From positions 992,001 through 1,056,000 of the forward strand of contig NZ_CP035490.1 in assembly GCF_004135205.1 (NCBI RefSeq): a DNA stretch of 64,000 nucleotides, written 5' to 3'. Source of the DNA: Hahella sp. KA22. GTDB lineage: Bacteria; Pseudomonadota; Gammaproteobacteria; Pseudomonadales; Oleiphilaceae. The position numbers and the translations under genes are program-made. Every line of letters begins with the position of its first letter. Position 1 is the first letter of the stretch. Of the stretch, positions 43,460-52,891 are shown piece by piece. The notes under the pieces were generated by a model that did not search any database, had not been told where the DNA came from, and saw only the letters and a list, made by a program, of their open reading frames with translations.

Positions 43460-45082
43460 TTACGCCAACTGACAAATACCGATTCCGTAAGCGGGAAGGT
43501 GGACGCGGGCGTCGCTCCATTCCGCGTTAAGTACGCTGAGTTCGCTCACTACCGTTTTGGCGCCGGCGGGCAGCTCGATGTCCACGCTTTGCCCGGACAG
43601 GTTCAGCGCCACCATCATGCGTTCGCCGTTATGGCTGCGCTCGTAAAGAAGCGTATCCGGCGGGCTTGGCAGGAAGCGGACGTCGCCTTTCTGCAGCACA
43701 GGCTGCGCTTTGCGCCAGTGCAGAAATTCACTGTAGATGTGCAACAGCGAGTCTTCCGCGTCTTCTTGCTCCGCCACCGCGGCGGCGACATGTTCCGGAT
43801 AGACTGGCAGCCAGGGTTTGCCAGTCGTGAAACCGGCATGCTCTTGCTCCGCCTTCCAGGGCATGGGCGTGCGACAGCCGTCGCGGCCTTTATATTCCGG
43901 CCAGAAAGCGATGCCGTAGGGATCGACCAGATCTTCGTATTCCAGCTCCGCTTCCACTAGGCCGAGTTCTTCGCCTTGATAGAGACAGACGCTACCGCGC
44001 AGAGTCAGCAGCATCGCCATGTAGACTTTGTTCAACGCCAATGGCGCTTCCTGTCCGCACCAGCGAGTGGCCACCCTTGCGACGTCGTGATTGCCGATGG
44101 CCCAGCAAGGCCAGCCATCCACCAGCTTCGACTCAATGGTTTCTACGGTTTTGCGCAGAAACTTGGCGTCGCACTGCTCGGTCAGGAAGTCGAAGGAGTA
44201 CGCCATGTGCAGCTTGTCGCCGTCGGAGGTGTAAGCGGCCATAGTGTCCAGGGAGTTGTCGTCGCCGATTTCGCCCACGGTGGTCGTGCCCGGATATTTC
44301 TCCAGCAGCGCGCGTACCCGTTGCAGGAACGGCAGGTTTTCCGGCTGTGTCTTGTCGTAAAGGTGACGCTGGTAAGCGTAGGGGTTTTCTTTACGCACGC
44401 CGATGGAGCCTTCCGCCACTTCGGTATTGGCGGGGTTATCCCGCAGCTGCTTGTCGTGATAGCAGAAGTTGATGGCGTCGAGACGGAAGCCGTCCACGCC
44501 TCTTTTCAGCCAGAACTCAACATCGCTGAGCACTTGCTCAACCACGTCAGGATTATGGAAGTTCAGGTCCGGCTGGCTGGTCAGGAAGTTGTGCAGATAG
44601 TACTGACGACGACGGCTGTCCCACGCCCAGGCGGAACCGCCAAAGACAGACACCCAGTTATTCGGCGGCGTTCCATCGGGTTTCGCCTCCGCCCACACAT
44701 ACCAGTCCGCTTTCGCATTGTCGCGACTGCTGCGGCTCTCCTTGAACCAGGCGTGCTGGTCGGAAGTGTGGCTGAGCACCTGATCAATGATGATTTTCAG
44801 GCCGCGCTTGTGCGCTTCCGCCACCATCGTCTCGAAATCTTCCAAGGTCCCGAATATAGGATCGACGTTGCGATAGTCGGAAACGTCGTAACCGAAGTCC
44901 TTCATGGGGGAAGTGAAGAAAGGAGACAGCCAGATGGCGTCCACTCCCAGACTGGCGACATAGTCCAACTTTGCGGTAACGCCCGGCAGGTCGCCGATGC
45001 CGTCGCCGTTGGAATCAAAAAAACTACGGGGATAAATTTGGTAGATGACTGCGCCGCGCCACCAATCACGATCAACCTGCAT
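43460..45082 (-). CDS. GH13 alpha-glucosidase (GH13_23 type)
   Basis: A cytoplasmic protein of 540 residues without signal peptide. The (beta/alpha)8 motifs are DVSDYRNVDP, GFRLDAINF (nucleophile Asp202), VGEIGDDN (acid/base Glu271) and IGNHDVARV (Asp333). The length and residue numbering match, as I recall it, the Halomonas H11 alpha-glucosidase of subfamily GH13_23. It should release glucose from imported maltose or maltodextrin. AGAGG precedes the ATG. Transcribed with malK from a promoter region that contains MalT boxes, and downstream of malT. Confidence 0.93.
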   Translation of the reverse strand: MQVDRDWWRGAVIYQIYPRSFFDSNGDGIGDLPGVTAKLDYVASLGVDAIWLSPFFTSPMKDFGYDVSDYRNVDPIFGTLEDFETMVAEAHKRGLKIIIDQVLSHTSDQHAWFKESRSSRDNAKADWYVWAEAKPDGTPPNNWVSVFGGSAWAWDSRRRQYYLHNFLTSQPDLNFHNPDVVEQVLSDVEFWLKRGVDGFRLDAINFCYHDKQLRDNPANTEVAEGSIGVRKENPYAYQRHLYDKTQPENLPFLQRVRALLEKYPGTTTVGEIGDDNSLDTMAAYTSDGDKLHMAYSFDFLTEQCDAKFLRKTVETIESKLVDGWPCWAIGNHDVARVATRWCGQEAPLALNKVYMAMLLTLRGSVCLYQGEELGLVEAELEYEDLVDPYGIAFWPEYKGRDGCRTPMPWKAEQEHAGFTTGKPWLPVYPEHVAAAVAEQEDAEDSLLHIYSEFLHWRKAQPVLQKGDVRFLPSPPDTLLYERSHNGERMMVALNLSGQSVDIELPAGAKTVVSELSVLNAEWSDARVHLPAYGIGICQLA

Positions 45083-45194
45083 GTCGCCTCTCTTAACAAC
45101 TCCAAACCAGGTAACGCACGTGCACCCACAGAAAAGTGGAAGACGTTGTTATTTTTACAGTTATGAAGATGGTGCCTGCGGCGAACCGGCCGAA

Positions 45195-45270
45195 CATCCT
45201 CCCTCCCTCTTTTTTCTTGGCGTAGTAGTGGGGATGAGGGGGGAGGAGGAGGCGGAGGGTGGGTATGAGG
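45195..45270. promoter_or_regulatory. MalT-box cluster upstream of the alpha-glucosidase
   Basis: The MalT box is GGGGA(T/G)GAGG. On the plus strand there are two exact matches in tandem, GGGGATGAGG at 45230-45239 and GGGGAGGAGG at 45240-45249, and GGGTATGAGG (one mismatch) at 45261-45270, spaced 10 and 21 bp. An 8/10 match in the opposite sense lies at 45195-45204. The cluster is between the malT stop and the glucosidase start, 110-190 nt upstream of the latter. Confidence 0.82.
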
Positions 45271-45281
45271 GGGAGCTGCGC

Positions 45282-48038
45282 TCACTCCCCCTGTATCTTA
45301 CTCAACAGATCCCGCGCCAGATTGATGGCTTCGGAGCGGTGGGTGATGTTCTGTTTTTGGTAGAGACTGCGGATGTGGGTTTTCACGGTGGTGGGCGCCA
45401 CTTTCATGTGCTCGGCGATCTGGTCGTTGGACAGACCGGCGTGGATAAGGCTGAGCACTTGCCACTCCCGGCGGGTGAGGGGCGAGGTGCGGATGAGTTC
45501 CGGCACGTCAGGGCGGTCGATAATATCCTGAATGATGGCTTCGTCCAGTGAAATGCGGATTGCGCGGCTGAAATCCCTTTGTTGCTGCGCCAGTTGGATC
45601 AGACGTTCCGCCCGCTGTTTTTCCATTTCATCCAACTGCTCTTCGCTGATCAAGGCTTTGAGAATATTGATCAGCACCTTGCCGATGCGCAGGAAGCTGC
45701 CCACTGCGCCGGTGGTGCTGGCGAGTTTCAGCGCGATGGCCATGTGGCGCAGGGCTTCTTCGCGTTGCTCGTTAAGCCAGTAAAGCTGCGATAAATGGAT
45801 ATGGTTGCGGTTGATATCGGTTTTCAGGCCAAACTGTTCCGCCATGCTTTGGATGCCTTCCAACAGCGGCAGCGCCTTGTCGAAATCACCCAGGCTGACA
45901 TAGGCCCGCGCCCAGTTGCGGATATTGCACTGGGTAAAGTGATTGGTGGCCTGTTCGGGCGTCGGTTCCGGCGCCGCGGTCAACCAGCGTTGTATAGACT
46001 CTTTGTCGCGCACCGCGTCCCAGTAGGAAAGCATGGCGGCGTGCGCGTTGGCGGTCCAGTCGATATGGTATTCGCCGGAGGCCAGCATTTTGTGGATCTT
46101 CTGCACATAGTCCGCGCATAACGACTGGCGGCCTCGCGCCTGGGCGATCTTCGCCAGCATCACGTAGCTTTGGATGAACCAGCGTTCTCCCTGGCTTTCC
46201 AGAATCTCGATGCCTTTTAATGCGCATCGCTCCGCGCTTTCCAGGTGGTGCCATTCCCACATGATCTGACTGCGTATACGGTACAGGAATTCCAGAATGG
46301 GCAGGCGCTCCAGACTGTGGTCTTCCGCATATTGCAGCGCCTTCTCCTGGATGTTGTAGGCTTTCTGCAGATAGCCCTGGGCGACGCTGATCTCCGATTG
46401 CTGGCACAACGCCCAAATCACGTTCTGGTGCGCATGTTCCGCCAGCGCCAGTTGTTCAGTGTCCTGCATGCGGTTAATGGCTTCCTTGAGGTGGCCCTGC
46501 ACGAATAAGGACTCGCCAATAACAGAAGAAGCCGCGGTGCGAGAGGTGGGCAGATACACCGGATCATGAGCCAGGGCGGATTTTGCGAAGGTCTGGGCCC
46601 GCTCCGCATCCCCGACATTCATGGCCACCTGGGCGCGCACGGCGTTGAATTCGCCGGTGATGGCTTCCCATTCCTCTTCGCTGCAGTGAGTCTTCAGATG
46701 TTGCTCCGCCGCTTTCAGCCAGGATTCCACCTCGGACCACTGATACTGCCCCTGCGCTACCCAGGCGCGCAGCAGGGTAAGAATAGGGTGATCGGCGATG
46801 ACCTCTTTATTCAGCGCATCAAAACAGCGTTGCAGTAGATTGAACTGCCCTTCGGTGAAAAAGTCACGGCCGCAACTGAGCAGGATATCCTTGATGCGTT
46901 GCTGGTCTTTGGCCAGCACGGCGTGACGGGCGGCGTCTTCAAAGAAGCCCATTTCACGCCAGGCGTCGCTGGCGCGTTGATGGAGCCGCGCAGTTTCATC
47001 CGGCAGCACGCAGGCCTGCATATGTCGTAAATACGCGGCGAATAGTGGGTGGTAGCGGAACCACAAGCCGCTGCTGTCCAGCGGCACGATGAATAGTCCC
47101 AGGTTCAACAGGGAGTTCAGAAGAAACTGGCCGTCCTGTTGTTGCGCCAGACGCATGACCATCAGCGCATTGAAACGCTCCAGTACGCTGGTGCGCAGCA
47201 GGAACAGACGCTGCTCGTTGTCGATACTGGTGCGGGTAAGCTCGTCAAAGTAATCGAATATATAGTGATTGCCGCTGTGCAGCTGCTCTACGTATTCGTT
47301 GAATTCGACACCAGTGGAAGCGGTCGCCGCCAGCAGTTGCAAGGCTGACACCCAGCCTTCGACCCGACGATTGGCGCGTTCGATGCTTTCCCGGGACACT
47401 TCAAATCGCAGGCGCTGCTCAAAATAGGCCTGAGCTTCGTCGGCGCTGAAAGAAAGGTCCTTGGCGGTGATCTCCAGCATCCGCCCCTGCATGCGTAACT
47501 GCGCCACACCAATGGGCGGTGTGGTGCGGGATAACAGCACTAACGTAATGTAGGGAGGCAGGTGGCGCAGCAGAAAAGTTACGCCGCTATGGATCTCTGT
47601 ATTGGTGATCAGGTGATAATCATCCAGCACCACAAGCAGCGGATCGCCTTCCAAAGGTAACTCAGACAGCAGATCGGTGAGAAACGTCTGTAATGTCGGG
47701 TAACCTTGCTGGTTTAACGTGCGCAGGGTTTCCGGGCAGGCGCCTCGGGTGGCTTCATTTAATGTGTGAGCGACATAAAAGGCGAACTGCTCGCTCAGAT
47801 TGTCCTGGGCGTCGAGACGGAACCAGGCGGCGTTGGCGCCCAGTGCGTTCAGCCGATCATCGATCATCGTGGTTTTGCCGTAACCAGCGGGTGCCTGCAC
47901 CAGGATCAGGTTGACCGGATCGATCTCATGCAGCAGGTCGTCGAACTTCTCCCGCTCCAACAGGCGAGCTGGCCTGGGCGGAGGCATTATCTTGGCTTTT
48001 ATCAAGGTTAAAGACTCGGGCTTTATTGTAGTTGTCAT
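45282..48038 (-). CDS. malT: Transcriptional activator MalT (STAND ATPase, LuxR-type HTH)
   Basis: A protein of 918 residues, close to E. coli MalT (901). The N-terminal NTPase has Walker A APAGYGKTT (49-57) and Walker B LLVVLDDYH; a winged-helix and TPR-like helical repeat region for maltotriose binding follows (about 240-800); the C-terminal LuxR-type HTH is LTRREWQVLSLIHAGLSNDQ with VKTHIRSLYQK. ATP plus inducer would drive oligomerisation on the MalT boxes found just downstream. It is on the same strand as the glucosidase-malK pair, 199 nt upstream. The start at 48038 lacks a clear Shine-Dalgarno sequence. Confidence 0.93.
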   Translation of the reverse strand: MTTTIKPESLTLIKAKIMPPPRPARLLEREKFDDLLHEIDPVNLILVQAPAGYGKTTMIDDRLNALGANAAWFRLDAQDNLSEQFAFYVAHTLNEATRGACPETLRTLNQQGYPTLQTFLTDLLSELPLEGDPLLVVLDDYHLITNTEIHSGVTFLLRHLPPYITLVLLSRTTPPIGVAQLRMQGRMLEITAKDLSFSADEAQAYFEQRLRFEVSRESIERANRRVEGWVSALQLLAATASTGVEFNEYVEQLHSGNHYIFDYFDELTRTSIDNEQRLFLLRTSVLERFNALMVMRLAQQQDGQFLLNSLLNLGLFIVPLDSSGLWFRYHPLFAAYLRHMQACVLPDETARLHQRASDAWREMGFFEDAARHAVLAKDQQRIKDILLSCGRDFFTEGQFNLLQRCFDALNKEVIADHPILTLLRAWVAQGQYQWSEVESWLKAAEQHLKTHCSEEEWEAITGEFNAVRAQVAMNVGDAERAQTFAKSALAHDPVYLPTSRTAASSVIGESLFVQGHLKEAINRMQDTEQLALAEHAHQNVIWALCQQSEISVAQGYLQKAYNIQEKALQYAEDHSLERLPILEFLYRIRSQIMWEWHHLESAERCALKGIEILESQGERWFIQSYVMLAKIAQARGRQSLCADYVQKIHKMLASGEYHIDWTANAHAAMLSYWDAVRDKESIQRWLTAAPEPTPEQATNHFTQCNIRNWARAYVSLGDFDKALPLLEGIQSMAEQFGLKTDINRNHIHLSQLYWLNEQREEALRHMAIALKLASTTGAVGSFLRIGKVLINILKALISEEQLDEMEKQRAERLIQLAQQQRDFSRAIRISLDEAIIQDIIDRPDVPELIRTSPLTRREWQVLSLIHAGLSNDQIAEHMKVAPTTVKTHIRSLYQKQNITHRSEAINLARDLLSKIQGE

Positions 48039-48507
48039 CGGCGACCCTAATTATGTTTCAGCGCTAATGTCGTCCATTATTGGCCGGTTCATACGCCGGT
48101 CATGAATTTGTGATTATATGGAGCCGAGGCTCCCTGGACGCAGTTACATCAGACTTTAGCAAATATCGCTTTGGAAAGTCAGCGTCCAATCACCGTATAC
48201 GCCCTGACGGCGGGCGCTTATGTGGTTATTGCGTATTGCTGGTATGGGGCTGGAAGACCACCATACTCGGATGTATACGACAGTGCGTTTTCATTATTTC
48301 ACTTTGCCCGCAATGTCTTGCGCGTCCATTCTGCGATGTGCGCATGCGGCTGCGGTGAAATAGCGGGATCGTAACAGTTTTTGACGCCGCAGCGGTTCTT
48401 CCCCTGCGGCTTTTTTTTGCCCTCAGGGTCCGATCTAAAAATCCCCGACTGCGATAGTTTTGTATTGGCGATGCGACTGTGTTTAAGGAAAGGCGCGGAG
48501 GTTGGCG
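48039..48507. other. Divergent gene-free region upstream of malT and the EamA gene
   Basis: This 469-nt stretch contains no convincing gene. A short frame (TTG 48171 to stop 48374, 67 codons, one hydrophobic segment) lies directly before a strong plus-strand terminator, so a small RNA or small protein transcribed from within the region is possible. A TTGTGA half-site at 48108 might belong to CRP, but no second half is seen. Confidence 0.45.
48386..48418 (+). terminator. Strong intrinsic terminator with no obvious upstream gene
   Basis: A 7-bp stem GCCGCAG / CTGCGGC with an 11-nt loop is followed by eight Ts. It points in plus direction although no recognised plus-strand gene precedes it for several kb (the preceding gene, malT, runs the other way). 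Confidence 0.85.
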
Positions 48508-49470
48508 GTGGTTATTCTTGCTTATGCGATGGTGATTCTGGTCTGGTCCACGACGCCATTGGGAGTTGTGTGGAGCAGTCAGTCTTTTCATCCAACGGTG
48601 GCGGTGGGGTTGCGCATGACGATCGCGGCGATCGTCACCGGCGTGGTTATCCGTCTGTATCGGATTCCGCTGCACTGGGACAGAGATTCGCTCTATAGCT
48701 ATCTGTGCGGAACCATGGGCGTGTTTGGGGCCATGATGCTGACCTATTTCGCTTCGAAAACCGTTCCTTCCGGATTGATCTCCGTGATGTATGGTCTGTC
48801 GCCGATTATGTCCGGCCTGCTTGGCGTGTATCTGCTCGACGGCGCGCGCTTTCAGAAAAGCCAGTGGCTGGCCCTGGGGCTGGCTATTAGTGGTCTGGCG
48901 ACGGTATTTGGCAAGGATCTGCATGCGTCAGGCGCTATCGCATTTGGTTTGCTGCTGGTGTTGGGCGCAGTGGCGTTGTTCAGCCTCAGCGGCGTGTTGT
49001 TGAAGAAACAGAAAGCGACGCCGCATCCGCTGGCGCTGACTTTCGGCTCGATTCTGCTGGCCTTGCCCGGTTATTTTATTCTGTGGGCGTTGATGGATGG
49101 GGAAATACCCCAGATTACCCTTAATGATCGTGGTCTGTGGGCGGTGGTTTACCTGGCGCTGGTGGGCTCCGTTCTGGGGTTCTTCGCATACTACTATGTG
49201 CTGCAGAAACTGCAGCCCTCCACGGTGGCCATGGCTACGTTGGTCACGCCGGTTCTGGCGTTGCTGCTGGGGGTTACGCTGAATGATGAGACGATCCATC
49301 CCACCGTGTTGCTGGGCGGTTGCCTCATCCTGCTGGGGCTGGCGCTGTACTTTGATCTGCCGCGCAAGACGCTGCGCTGGCTGCGGCCGCTCAGTACGCC
49401 AGCGTTGGTTATTCCGTTAAGCGAAGAGGAAAATAAACGCACTGACCAGCAGAGCGCAGGCGAGGTTTAG
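48508..49470 (+). CDS. EamA/DMT-superfamily transporter
   Basis: An inner-membrane protein of 320 residues with about ten hydrophobic segments arranged as two EamA repeats (the second from about residue 150). Typical stretches are TYFASKTVPSGLISVMYGLS and VYLALVGSVLGFFAYYYVLQ. The substrate (metabolite or drug efflux) cannot be read from sequence. GTG 48508 has GGAGG 6 nt upstream and is preferred over TTG 48502. The last 54 nt overlap the convergent DASS transporter gene. Confidence 0.88.
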   Translation: MVILAYAMVILVWSTTPLGVVWSSQSFHPTVAVGLRMTIAAIVTGVVIRLYRIPLHWDRDSLYSYLCGTMGVFGAMMLTYFASKTVPSGLISVMYGLSPIMSGLLGVYLLDGARFQKSQWLALGLAISGLATVFGKDLHASGAIAFGLLLVLGAVALFSLSGVLLKKQKATPHPLALTFGSILLALPGYFILWALMDGEIPQITLNDRGLWAVVYLALVGSVLGFFAYYYVLQKLQPSTVAMATLVTPVLALLLGVTLNDETIHPTVLLGGCLILLGLALYFDLPRKTLRWLRPLSTPALVIPLSEEENKRTDQQSAGEV

Positions 49471-50745
49471 ATAGAAGCCCACCCTGACCATCGTTTTCTG
49501 GGGCACAAGGCCGGTCCCGTGCACAATGGCGTTGGGTGGCGTCGCCACTGGCAACATGAAGGCGCAGGAAGCGGCGATGCCGATTGTCAGCGCGGTTTGT
49601 TCAGGGCTCAGCTGCCCCGTCGGCAAAGCCAGAAAGATCGGAACCAGTAAAGCGGCGGTTGCGGTATTGCTGGACAGTTCGGTCAGGAATATCACAAAGG
49701 CGGTGATGGTCAGCAGCAACAGATAGGCGGGCCAGGCGGCCACCAGCGCCGCCAGGGATTCACCCAGCAATTGGCTGGCGCCTGAACTCTTCAACACTAC
49801 ACTTAAGGTCAAACCTCCTCCAAATAGCAGCAGCACTCCCCAGTCTGTGGTGGCGCTAATGTCTTTCCAGGAAACAACTTTGCTGATGGTCAGCGCCACC
49901 AGCGCCAGTATGGCGATCCAGCTATCCAGGTCTTTCTCTATTCCCAGCAGTCCTCCTAAGGGTTTGCTGAATAACCACATCGCAACCGTAGTGCTGAATA
50001 TGCTCAGTAGAATCAAACGCTCGCGGGTCCAGGTAAAGTCGGAACGCGTCACTGTCTGGGCGCGACCGCTAAGATCCGGTCGCAGCGCTTTGTAGAGAAT
50101 GAACAACATTACCGGCCACAGCATCAGCGTTACGGGCAAGCCCAGTTGAATCCAGTCGCTGAAGGACATGCCCAACTGCGCGGCGACAATGGCGTTGGGC
50201 GGACTGCCCACCAAGGTGGCGACGCCGCCGATGCTGGCGGAATACGCCACCGCCAGAAGCGCGAATACGCGAGGATTATCCGGGCGATCATTTTCCTGGC
50301 TGAGCATGCCCAGAACCAGCGGCATCATAATGGCGGTCGTAGCGGTGTTGCTGATCCACATGGAGAGCAGCGCGCTGAGGGCGCATAGTAAAATCAGGGC
50401 GTGACTGATTTTGCCGCGGGTGAGGCGCAGCACCTTTGCGGCGATGGCGCTGTCCACTTGCTGTTTATGCAGCGCTGAAGCCAGAGCGAAACCGCCAAGG
50501 AACAGGAAGATAATGGGATTGGCGAACTCACTGAAGCCCTCCTTGACGGACAGTAAGCCCAATGTCACGGCCATAATGGGAATCAACAAAGCTGTGACAG
50601 TGACATGCAGCAACTCCGTCATCCACAACACGGCGGCTATCCACAGGATGGAAAGCCCATGTCGGGCGTCGGCGGGCGCCTGTATCAGCGTTTCCAGGCA
50701 TAGCGGCCCTGCGGCCAGCATTATCCAGATCAGTTTCAGTCGCAT
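49417..50745 (-). CDS. DASS/SLC13-family Na+-coupled anion transporter
   Basis: An inner-membrane protein of 442 residues with about 11-12 hydrophobic segments. The two SNT signature motifs are SNTATTAIMMP and SNTATAALLVP, with LVGSPPNAIVA and TPPNAIVHGTG next to the helical hairpins, which bind Na+ and the carboxylate or sulfate substrate. Which anion is unknown. Convergent overlap with the EamA gene over 54 nt is unusual and suggests one of the C-terminal tails is variable. Confidence 0.9.
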   Translation of the reverse strand: MRLKLIWIMLAAGPLCLETLIQAPADARHGLSILWIAAVLWMTELLHVTVTALLIPIMAVTLGLLSVKEGFSEFANPIIFLFLGGFALASALHKQQVDSAIAAKVLRLTRGKISHALILLCALSALLSMWISNTATTAIMMPLVLGMLSQENDRPDNPRVFALLAVAYSASIGGVATLVGSPPNAIVAAQLGMSFSDWIQLGLPVTLMLWPVMLFILYKALRPDLSGRAQTVTRSDFTWTRERLILLSIFSTTVAMWLFSKPLGGLLGIEKDLDSWIAILALVALTISKVVSWKDISATTDWGVLLLFGGGLTLSVVLKSSGASQLLGESLAALVAAWPAYLLLLTITAFVIFLTELSSNTATAALLVPIFLALPTGQLSPEQTALTIGIAASCAFMLPVATPPNAIVHGTGLVPQKTMVRVGFYLNLACALLVSAFIFLFA

Positions 50746-50861
50746 GATGAATCAGCCGTTGCTCTCCTTGTGCTGGCGTTCTGGTTGATGTAACGCCCAA
50801 AATGGGGTAATCATCGGTTTTTCATAGAGTAATTGACTTGATACAACGCAAAAGGACGCCA

Positions 50862-51365
50862 ATGACATCGAATGCCTCTCAGTTTAGCCTACGGCCTATC
50901 GCCCCTGCGGATAACGCGCAAATGGCGGAGGTCATCCGTCAGGTCTCCGCCGAATATGGACTCACGCCTGAGCGGGGGTTTGCTGTCGGAGACGCCAGTG
51001 TAGACGTCATGTATGAAACCTATGCAACGGCCGGCGCCGCCTATTGGGTGGTGGAGTACGACGGACGCATTGTCGGCGGCGGTGGCGTGGCGCCTTTGGC
51101 GGGTGGAGACGGCTCGGTAGCGGAACTACAGAAAATGTATTTCCTGCCAGTCTGCCGTGGACAAGGCTTGGGGTACAAAATCGCGCTTATGGCGCAGACG
51201 TTCGCCAAGGACCTGGGGTTCAAGCAGTGCTATCTGGAAACGACGGCCGCGTTGAAAGAGGCCATCACCCTGTACGAACGCCTGGGCTTCAAGCTGCTGA
51301 CCGACCCCATGGGAGATACCGGTCATCAAGTCTGCGAAGTACGTATGATCAAAGCGCTGGACTAA
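50862..51365 (+). CDS. GNAT-family N-acetyltransferase
   Basis: A protein of 167 residues. The acetyl-CoA site is [16 protein letters not shown] and the C-terminal motif [12 protein letters not shown]. Similar proteins are annotated as amino-acid or small-molecule acetyltransferases; the substrate is unknown. AAGGA lies 6 nt before ATG 50862, preferred over TTG 50838. Convergent with the AEC transporter gene 9 nt away. Confidence 0.88.
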   Translation: MTSNASQFSLRPIAPADNAQMAEVIRQVSAEYGLTPERGFAVGDASVDVMYETYATAGAAYWVVEYDGRIVGGGGVAPLAGGDGSVAELQKMYFLPVCRGQGLGYKIALMAQTFAKDLGFKQCYLETTAALKEAITLYERLGFKLLTDPMGDTGHQVCEVRMIKALD

Positions 51366-51374
51366 CTCCGCGCC

Positions 51375-52334
51375 TTACATCCAGCCTATCGTGTTCAGCA
51401 CTGTAATGCCGATCGCCAGGGAGACGAAGGACGCCAGGGTGGATAAGGCGACAATGGCGGCGGCCAGCTCACTGTCCCCACCCATGGCTTTCGCCATCAC
51501 GAAACTGACGGTGGCGGTCGGGCTGGCGAACATGAGAAAGAGCGAACCCAGGTAGATATCGCGTATGCCTATGGCGAACGCGATAACGATCTGCGCAACA
51601 GGCAGCCAGATCAGCTTCAGTTGCGTGGCGTGCAACGCCAGCCGGGAAGTCGCCCGCAAGACCTTGCCGTTGATGGAGCCGCCGACGCAGAGCAGCGCCA
51701 GAGGCAGGGTCAGATCGGCGAAGTAACCGGCGGCTTTTTTCGCCATCTCCGGCAATGGAATCTGTAATGCCGCAAAACCAAGCGCCAGTACGATGCTGAT
51801 AATGAGGGGATTACGGACGATCTCTTTCAACACGCCTGCCCAGGGCAGCTTGGCGTTTTGATGCTGTGAGGCGGTTAACGCCCAGACTGACAACAGGTTG
51901 TAGAGCAAGGTGACGAAGCCCAGCAGCACTGATCCTATCGCCACGCCCTGCGCGCCATAGGCGCCGGCGCATAACGCCAAGCCAACGATGCCCAGATTAC
52001 CTCTAAACGCACCCTGTACGAACACGCCCAGTTGCGTGGGCTCTGAAATATAGCGTTTGGCGATAATCCAGACTGCAATAAAGCCAATCGTTGTGGAGAC
52101 GATGGCGTAGCCCAATTGAGCCAGATTGACCACCTGCCCCAACTGCAATTCGGCGACGTTGAGGAAGATGAGAGTAGGTAACGCGATTTTGAATACCAGA
52201 CGGGAGCCAGTCTCAATGAATGCGCCGTCAATCATGTTGCCGCGTCGCAATAGAAAACCAAGGATGACGAGAAAGAAAATCGGCAGCACCACACCGGCGG
52301 CGAAAACGGCGCTTTGCAGCAACAACTCAAACAT
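51375..52334 (-). CDS. AEC-family (auxin efflux carrier-like) transporter
   Basis: An inner-membrane protein of 319 residues with about ten hydrophobic segments, two inverted five-helix halves. Family features are VLPIFFLVILGFLLRRGNMI near the N-terminus and QGAFRGNLGIVGLALC in the middle. Bacterial members carry malonate, malate or other organic acids; the substrate here is unknown. The start has only a weak ribosome site. Confidence 0.88.
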   Translation of the reverse strand: MFELLLQSAVFAAGVVLPIFFLVILGFLLRRGNMIDGAFIETGSRLVFKIALPTLIFLNVAELQLGQVVNLAQLGYAIVSTTIGFIAVWIIAKRYISEPTQLGVFVQGAFRGNLGIVGLALCAGAYGAQGVAIGSVLLGFVTLLYNLLSVWALTASQHQNAKLPWAGVLKEIVRNPLIISIVLALGFAALQIPLPEMAKKAAGYFADLTLPLALLCVGGSINGKVLRATSRLALHATQLKLIWLPVAQIVIAFAIGIRDIYLGSLFLMFASPTATVSFVMAKAMGGDSELAAAIVALSTLASFVSLAIGITVLNTIGWM

Positions 52335-52501
52335 GGGCGGACTCTGGAAGTTTATTGGCTTGGTTGAGGAGTTTAAGCGAGATTGCCGCAGCGTATGAAT
52401 GAGATGTCAGTATGACGAGAGGGAGTTATTCAATCGCTGGCGGTCAGGTTGGCCAGGCGGCTACGTTGGAAGACCGCCCGGCCGAGATCGATCGTTACGA
52501 A

Positions 52502-52891
52502 TCAGCGCGCTGATAGCTTGTCCAGGTCGCGCTCGATTTCTTTGATCTTGTTGTTCACGACGCGCTCCAGGTGGCGCAGATCCTTCAGGATCTTCTCTTT
52601 TACATCTACCTGTTCGGTTTCTTTGCAGGTGATTTTGTCCAGCTCATCCAGAACGTGCAGCAGGTTAGGCGCAATTTCAGACGTGTTTTCATAACGCTTA
52701 GTGCCGCCTGAATCCACCAGCAACTGCTTTTGCAGACGGGGGAATTTTACTTTCAGGCTTCTGTGGAAAAGGTCGCCTTTTTCCTTTTTGTAGTAGATCT
52801 TGAGGATATCGTTCTCAGCTTCGGTGCGCAGCGTGTATTTTTCGATGCGTTGGGGATCGGCGACGCCGATATGCTTGAGGTGGTCAGTCAT
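52502..52891 (-). CDS. DUF3461 family protein
   Basis: A protein of 129 residues. The N-terminus DHLKHIGVADPQRIEKYTLR and ILKIYYKKEKGDLFHRS are the recognisable DUF3461 stretches; the C-terminal 45 residues form a charged amphipathic helix (VKEKILKDLRHLERVVNNKI). Cytoplasmic, function unknown, widespread in gammaproteobacteria. Likely monocistronic. Confidence 0.85.
   Translation of the reverse strand: MTDHLKHIGVADPQRIEKYTLRTEAENDILKIYYKKEKGDLFHRSLKVKFPRLQKQLLVDSGGTKRYENTSEIAPNLLHVLDELDKITCKETEQVDVKEKILKDLRHLERVVNNKIKEIERDLDKLSAR

Noticed and set aside
43976-45166. 396-codon plus-strand frame over the alpha-glucosidase gene
   Set aside because: Antisense to a GH13 gene with all catalytic residues; composition is typical of a shadow.
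45230-45275. G-quadruplex-forming tract
   Set aside because: The G runs could form one, but exact tandem MalT boxes explain the G-rich sequence better; structure was not pursued as a separate call.
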